Below are positions 57,640 to 64,000 of a stretch of DNA of 64,000 nt, one piece after another. Numbering within the stretch: position 1 is the first letter of the stretch; each line of letters begins with the position of its first letter. The stretch lies in the NCBI GenBank assembly GCA_008638375.1, contig VIRR01000548.1:62001-126000 (forward strand), in the 5' to 3' direction. The position numbers and the translations under genes were made by a program. The DNA is from Nyssa sinensis (taxonomy: Eukaryota > Streptophyta > Magnoliopsida > Cornales > Nyssaceae). The notes beneath the pieces are model-generated. The model was given only the letters and a program-made list of their open reading frames with translations, was not told the origin of the DNA and did no database searches.

Positions 57640-58045
57640 ACGAAAACAAAAAACGAAATAAGAAAACAAAAACAGAATTTTTTGGTAAGAGGGAATCGCA
57701 TGTTCAAGCTTGATTTTGGAGTGCTTACAGCCAACATGATTTGTGTTTCTTTTATTAGAATTCAGTGGGTGGGGGTGAATGGACAGTGCTTACAGCCAAA
57801 CATGACTTGTATTTCTTCTGTGGGTGCTTACCATTGGAGTTGGTCTTATAAGCCCACTATGACTCGCTGTTTCTTTTGTTATAAAAACCTCCCAGACTCA
57901 GTGGGTGCTGGGTGAGGGTGATGCGTGCTTTTATCATTGTACCAAAAGAGAAACATCGGACCTTTTTTTAAGTTTTCACACGCAGAGCCACCCAACTTGA
58001 GCTTAGCCAGCAGATGATTTGATGCACAAGTCATGTTTGGCTGGT
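57640..58045 (-). repeat. Inverted-repeat arm 2
   Basis: Reverse-strand partner of 52500-52872. Arm 2 contains an extra tandem piece: the AACATGA(C/T)TTGT / GTGCTTACAGCC motif occurs twice (57718-57750 and 57785-57820). Confidence 0.85.
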
Positions 58046-58086
58046 GGAGATCTGCGTTTGGATATATATAGAAAATAGAATTTTCT

Positions 58087-58114
58087 CCAAACAGTATTCC
58101 GGAATACTGTTTGG
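58087..58114. repeat. Perfect 28-bp palindrome
   Basis: CCAAACAGTATTCC followed with no spacer by its exact reverse complement, centred between 58100 and 58101 on CCGG. Confidence 0.98.
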
Positions 58115-58681
58115 TTAGTCAAACAATTGAGTGGGTCTTCTTGAATATACTTCTAGCACAGCGTAATCCTTGACAAAATCTTCCACTGCCACCTTTCATT
58201 TCACATCACGTCAAGTCACTCACGTGAATATCTCTCCTTCTCAAGCATGCCGCCCTCGCTCTGTACCACACTGACGGAAGTATGGCCAGGGCCTACCCAA
58301 AAATTTTTAAAAAAATTATTACCATATTCAAATCTTTTATATTTTTAACTCTGAAACTGATTTTAAATTATTATATTTAAATATATTTTTATAATTTTAA
58401 AAAAACTAATTAAAATTTTTTGAAACACATTATAAAATTATTTTTAAAAAAATCATATCTAAATCCCTATTCAAACTTCAATCTTTCTATTTCTTTTATT
58501 CTTTTCCTTTCTTTTCTTCTTTTTTTTTTTTTCATTTTTTTATGTAGACTCTGATTGTATTTCTTTTGGATCAAATACATTTCCCTATAAATTAAAACAA
58601 AAAAAAAAGAAGAAAAATCTACTTAAAAATAAGGTCATAACATAATTTCCCACCTCACAAGGTATAAAATCATTAACCTGT

Positions 58682-58860
58682 TGGATCAGCAGCGAGAGCT
58701 TTGTTAAGCTTCAAGACGAAGTCCCTGTAGTACCTGACGTAGACCTACTTCCTCATCGGAGCGTCTGGTGGCACCTCCCGGCGAAGCCGGGCCTTCCTTC
58801 AAGTCTATTTTGTGGGCCTCTTCAAAAATTTCCTAGCTTCTTTGCATCCTCTCAGATCCT
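58682..58860 (-). pseudogene. Unidentified coding-like remnant
   Basis: A GC-rich island in AT-rich DNA. On the minus strand it reads REVPPDAPMRK, a TAG, then VYVRYYRDFVLKLNKALAA and DPTG followed by TAA. Upstream on that strand KEARKFLKRP-like residues appear in another frame. The look is that of a terminal exon of a host gene with a nonsense mutation, but I cannot name the family. Confidence 0.35.
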
Positions 58861-59009
58861 TGGAGGTTGAGTGCCAAAGATTATTACCCACAATCTTCAA
58901 AAATAATTTAAACTTGTCCATACTAAATAAAAATTTTAAACTTTCTCTCAATTAGTTTGTTTTACAAATATCTAATTAGTTATATTTAGGAGTAGACATT
59001 GAAAACAAA

Positions 59010-60410
59010 TAAAATATTAAATGATTAAATAATTAAATCATAACATTTATATTTGTTTGAGCTTGTTGAAGAGTTGGCAGCCTAACAGGGAATAAAAAAT
59101 ATGAAAAAATTATATATATATATAAAAAGAGAACTTTAAAAACTTTAAAATATACACAAAAAAAATCTAAAAATTAATAAAATCTTATTGATGTGATTGA
59201 ATTAAAATTAGAGTAAGGGTAAAGTGTAAAAATTTGTAAAAAATAATTTAAAGGATTATAATTGAAAATATTTTTAAAATATATAAAAAAATTATAATTA
59301 AAAAATGAGGAGTGTTAAATACACTGGCCGTGATTTACGATTTCATTGGTGTGTGGTGTTCATGCATATAACTCACGCACACTGCAATTTTATTGATGTA
59401 TGGGATTAACGTATTTGATATGTACAACTCACGTACTAATGATATCTCGATGATCCGACCACGGTGAGTATCTTTAGCATATCTCTGAAAAAAAAATTGA
59501 AGGATTAATTGACCCTCTAAGTCTTCATTAACTGTATTTAGAGAAATATTACTATAACAGATATTTATGATCCGTACAATACATATTCTAAGATCACGAG
59601 TCAACAGTCACGGTATCATTCCTTTATTTATGATAGTACGCTGTTCGACCGCTGGACCATAGAAAGATTGCTCCATGAGTCCATAGATACGACAGGCAGC
59701 TAAACCCCTGCCCGACCATTATCCATAGCTGTATCCCACCTTTTTTTTAATTAAAATAATAATTAAAAAAAATAAAAACAAGAAAATCATATCAAAACAA
59801 AACAGGAAACAGCACCGCCGTTTTCTTCGACCCCGCAAAGATTAGTTGTATTCCAGCTTTTTCCAATGAAAATGATGACTTAAAAAAATAAAAGCAAAAA
59901 CAGTCGGATGAAGTTTCAAAACAAAAAAGGAAACAGCTGGGCTATTTCCTTGGGCCCCACGAAGAAAAATCAAACTGTCTGTTCTGTCAATTTCTGAGTT
60001 TACTGAGAAGTGCACGAATTCTTCAAAAAAATGGACACATTCATCTACTTGGATCCACCAAGAGGATCTCCAAAAAATTAAGTTACAATTAATTATTTTA
60101 AATTAATATTTAATAAATTAATAATTTTTAATAATTAATACATTTTTTTATCATTATATATTAAAATAAATATTTTATAATGTATTATATTTTTATAATT
60201 AAAAAATATAAATAATAATAAAGTAAGTAATTATTTATTTTAATACTAGATATAACAATATTTGTTTTAATAGTAAACATATAATATTATTTATTTTAAT
60301 ATTTAATATTAAACATGCCAAGAATTTATTTTAATCTTAAATATAATATTATTTATTTTAATATTAAACATATGATATTATTTACTTTAATCTTAAACAT
60401 AATATTATAT
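59010..60410 (+). repeat. Tandem duplication, unit 1
   Basis: Begins with TTAAATAATTAAATCATAAC and GAGCTTGTTGAAGAGTTGG, then ATTAAAATTAGAGTAAGGG, modules C to H (59320-60080), and an AT-rich tail (ATTTATTTTAATACTAGAT). Copy 2 follows directly. The 89-codon minus-strand frame at 59335-59604 is not open in copy 2. Confidence 0.8.
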
Positions 60411-60593
60411 TTGTTTGATTAAATAATTAAATCATAACATTTATATTTGTTTGAGCTTATTGAAGAGTTGGTAGCCTAACATGAAATAAAAAATATGGAA
60501 AAGCTTTGAACTCAAATTTCACATCCTAATAATTATAAACTTACATAATTTAGGATTTCAACATTAAAGTTTTGGCATATGAAAGAGAAGAAA

Positions 60594-60624
<31 letters not shown>

Positions 60625-62165
60625 TGGCTATTTTTATATAAGTTAAAAGAAAATTTAAAAAAAAAATTAGAAAAATTAGTTAAATTAAAAAAATATAAAA
60701 ATAAATAAATAAAAGAAAAGATTTTGTCATTTTGAAAAAAAAAAATTAACTGAAATGAAATATCTGTATATTATTAGAAAAAATAAGAAAAGTTAATATA
60801 ATTTTAAAAATAATCAATGTAATTATCAAAACTCTCAGAATAAATTAGTGTAATTTACATTAAAAGAGAGGGATTAAGAAAAAGAAATTTGGATGTGATC
60901 GTATTAAAATTAGAGTAAGGATAAAACGTAAAAATTTGTAAAAAATACTTTAAAAGATTATAATTAAAAAATGAGGAGTGTTAAATACACTTGCGATGGT
61001 TTGCAATTTTATTGGTGTGTGGTGTTCATGCGTATAACTCATGCACACCACAACTTTATTAATGTATGGTGTTAACGTGTTTGATATGTGTAATTCATGC
61101 ACCAATAATATTGCAATGATCCGACTACGGTGAGTATCTTTAGTATTTCTTTGAAAAAAAAATTAAAGGATTAATTGACCTTCTAAGTCTTCATTAACTG
61201 TATTTAGAGAAATATTACTATAACAGATATTTATGATCCGTACAATACATATACTAAGATCACGAGTCAACAGTGACGGTATCATTCCTTTATTTATGAC
61301 AGTACGCTGTTCGACCCCTGGACCATAGAAAAATTGCTCCATGAGTCCATAGATACGACAGGTAGGTCAACCCCTTCCCATGGTCCTCCATTCTGCCCGA
61401 CCATTATCGATAGCTGTATCCCACCTTTTCCCAATTAAAATAATGATTTAAAAAAAATAATTAAAAAAATAAAAACAAAAAAGTCATATCAAAACAAAAC
61501 AGGAAACAGCACCGCCGTTTCCTTCGACCCCGCAAAGCTTAGTTGTATTCCACTTTTTTCAATGAAAATGATGATTTAAAAAAATAAAAACAAAAAAGTC
61601 GTATCAAGATTCAAAACAAAAAAGAAAAATGCTGGACTATTTCCTTGGACCCCACGAAGGAAAATCAAACTGTCTCTTCTGTCAATTTCTGAGTTTACTG
61701 AGAAGTGCGTGAATTCTTTTAAAAAATGGCCACATTTGATTTCATCTTCCTAGGGTTCACGAAGAGCATCTCCAAATCATTAAGTTACAATGAATCATTT
61801 TAAAATAATATTGAATAAATTAATAATTTTTAATAATTAATACATTTTTTATCATTATATATTAAAATAAATATTTTATAATGTATTATATTTTTATAAT
61901 TAAAAAATATAAATAATAATAAAGTAAGTAATTATTTATTTTAATACTAGATATAATAATATTTGTTTTAATAGTAAACATATAATATTATTTATTTTAA
62001 TATTTAATATTAAACATATAATATTTAATATTTGCCAGTAATCTATTTTAATATTAAATATAATATTATTTATTTTATTATTAAACATATGATATTATTT
62101 AATATAATATTATTTACTTTAATTATAAATATAACATTATTTACTTTAATCTTAAACATAATATT
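60411..62165 (+). repeat. Tandem duplication, unit 2
   Basis: Same order as unit 1, with an extra TA run (60596-60617) and about 300 bp of additional AT-rich DNA before the ATTAAAATTAGAGTAAGG stretch. Modules C to H lie at 60985-61790. Confidence 0.8.
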
Positions 62166-62766
62166 CTATTAAACAACATTATACATAAATTATAGATGGT
62201 ATTATAAAAGAAAAAAAAAAAGAGCAGCTTTTTCTTTTAATACAATGGCATCACCGTAATAAAGGAAACCAATTTTGGCAATTAGTTAACACTTAACAAG
62301 CTTTGAAACTTAGCCTAACATTTTCTAAAAAGTGTCCAGATCTCGCTTAAAGCAAACATCCATTTTGGGCTTCTCTCCATTCCAAAAACGCGGCCCAGTC
62401 GGTTGACCCAAACAACCCAAACAATAATATAACGGGAAAGTGCGATTTGAGCTCCAAGAAACGGTTAACCAAACGCACTTTTACTATTTAATAAGTTAAT
62501 AATTTCTAATAATTAATAAATTTTTAAATAATAAATTTTATTCTATGATAAATAATTAATAATTTTATTACTTAATAATTAATATTATTTTTAAACAAAT
62601 ATTTTATAATATTAATTATTAGAGTGCTAAAATAATTATACATGTATTTATATATATCTTATTTATATTTGTAAATTTTACTTTAATTATAGTTAAAACT
62701 ATGGTAAGTAAAAAAAATTTATGACACAAGTAAGCATAAAAAACATAATTTCTATAGTTCAAAAGG

Positions 62767-62799
<33 letters not shown>

Positions 62800-63221
62800 T
62801 AAAATGTTATTAAAAAGTTGCATATAAAGTCTCTATATTAATTATAAGAGAATTAACTGTATTAGAACTATCATATTTTAGTAGTTTAATTTTTAATTAG
62901 TAATTCAATAATTGGTTATTTATATTTTTAAAATTTGATCACATTAAATTTTCTTTTAATTATATTTTCTATTTTAATAACTATTATCTCTCTCAAAAGT
63001 TCAAATTATTTCAAATATATAGTCTAGATTTTACCAAGTTTTTTTCTTATTTTATGCTCAAACTACAACGATAGTTGAGAAGAGAAAAATGGTAATTCTG
63101 TCAAAAAATAGCATTTAATTATTAGAACAGAAATGTCAAAATATAACTTTATGATATTACAACATTATAAAAATTCAACTTTAACGTGACTAAAATGATT
63201 TTTATCATTAAAATTACTCTT
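62166..63221. other. AT-rich spacer
   Basis: Slightly GC-richer at 62280-62470 without any frame or motif I recognise. TA run at 62767-62792. Nothing else. Confidence 0.4.
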
Positions 63222-63400
63222 ACCACTGAACACTAGACCCTCTTATAGAACTTGGGCTTCACCAGTTTTCCAGAACCTTGGCTCCAGCGAATTGACATCT
63301 CCACAAATACAAAGGGATCATCAATACATTGACACGAATATTAAACAAATTTTCAGTAGAATCAAGCTACTATTTTTGGGGCTCTAAAGTCTAAACCACA
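63222..63400 (+). repeat. Array module I, copy 3
   Basis: ACTAGACCCTCTTATAGAAC to TTTTCAGTAGAATCAAGC, preceded by the same ATTTTTATCATTAAAATTAC approach as at 2740. Confidence 0.75.
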
Positions 63401-63424
63401 AATAAAAGAAAATATGAAATTGAA

Positions 63425-63885
63425 GGATAAATTACACTTTCATTTACTTAGATTTCTGATAATTATACTGACCTCCCTTATTTTACTTGACAAACTACAA
63501 ATAACCTCCTCTAGTCAATTTTTTTTCTTCAAAGTAACAAAATTACTCCTTTCATATATTTTTTTTTTTGTATTTTTTCATTTTTGACCATTTTTTTAAC
63601 TTATTTTAAATAATTTTTTTATTTTTTAATTAAATATAAATAACTTATTTTCATTTCACAAAAAGAAAATTTTAAGGTTTTAATCAATATTTATTTGAAA
63701 ATAAAAAAAGAAATCAAAAAATTTGTACAAAACTGAAAAAATGTAATAAAAAAATATGAAATGGGCAATTTTGTTATTTTAAAAAAATTACTAGAAATAG
63801 TATTCATAGTTTGTGAGGTAGAGTAGAGATCAATGTAATTGTTAAAAACCTCAACAATGTCAGTGCAATTTATTCTAAATTTAAA
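63425..63885. mobile_element. Small TIR element (MITE-like), about 460 bp
   Basis: Left end GGATAAATTACACTTTC, then GATAATTATACTGACCTCCC. On the other strand the right end reads AGAATAAATTGCACTGAC, then AACAATTACATTGATCTC. Ends are related to those of the 20268-22582 element. The interior is A/T only; no coding. Confidence 0.55.
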
Positions 63886-64000
63886 AAATTATATATATAA
63901 CAATAGTAGCATCAAAATAAACAAAGAAGCATTGTCTTATTAGACATTTTTTCTGAACAATGTAGCTAAGATTTTAGTCACAATTCCTTCTGTTGACTTT

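Noticed and set aside
59335..59604. 89-codon minus-strand frame
   Set aside because: Broken in the tandem copy at 60990-61260, so not conserved as coding.
1..64000. CRISPR array, tRNA or rRNA genes, or a prokaryotic-type operon
   Set aside because: No regularly spaced short palindromic direct repeats with unique spacers, no cloverleaf or rRNA-like sequence recognised; the minisatellite at 10930 has no spacers.

Overview
The window is nuclear DNA of a flowering plant, most likely a eudicot. It is very AT-rich, has no intact host gene that I can recognise, and is built from nested LTR retrotransposons, DNA-transposon remains and local segmental duplications. Kingdom comes from the Ty3/gypsy Tat and Tekay-like elements, the Ty1/copia element, GT-AG introns with U-rich plant-type tails, and captured fragments of plant genes (a 9-cis-epoxycarotenoid dioxygenase and a CRM-domain protein). 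I cannot name the species.

Layout. 1-4490: AT-rich DNA with a first-exon-like CT-rich leader (about 1605-1829), then a degenerate array of repeat modules. 4491-16281: a complete young Tat-lineage Ty3/gypsy retrotransposon with 627-bp LTRs (3 differences) and TSD aatat. It carries gag-protease, RT-RNase H, integrase, a 22-unit hairpin minisatellite and a three-exon antisense gene. 16287-20267: more repeat modules. 20268-22582: a TIR element of Pack-MULE type carrying host gene fragments. 22583-23833: repeat modules again. 23834-43631: a Ty1/copia element (TSD ttaat) split by two insertions. One is a minus-strand Tekay-like element (23895-37721, TSD ggaaa), itself split by a solo LTR (33247-37211, TSD atatg). 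The other is a solo LTR (39289-42469, TSD agata). 43637-50510: repeat module, then LTR and pol debris of further gypsy and copia elements. 50877-52620: a paralogue of the copia insertion site that still shows the empty site. 52500-58045: inverted-repeat arms flanking two copies of an unidentified exon fragment. 59010-62165: a tandem duplication of about 1.4-1.75 kb. 63425-63885: a small TIR element.

Working relations. In the Tat element gag-protease and pol are in one reading frame, separated by a UAG in the sequence UAG CAA UUA, the tobamovirus-type leaky stop. Readthrough, rather than a frameshift or a separate start, would give the gag-pol product. The antisense gene has its own TATA box next to the 3' LTR. 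Its two introns join into a frame that is exactly one base short of a multiple of three, pinpointing a 1-bp lesion. This copy is defective (nonsense codon, gag frameshift, pol frameshift, antisense frameshift). All other elements are older and broken. The background between them looks like a decayed array of one cyclic set of modules into which the transposons inserted.
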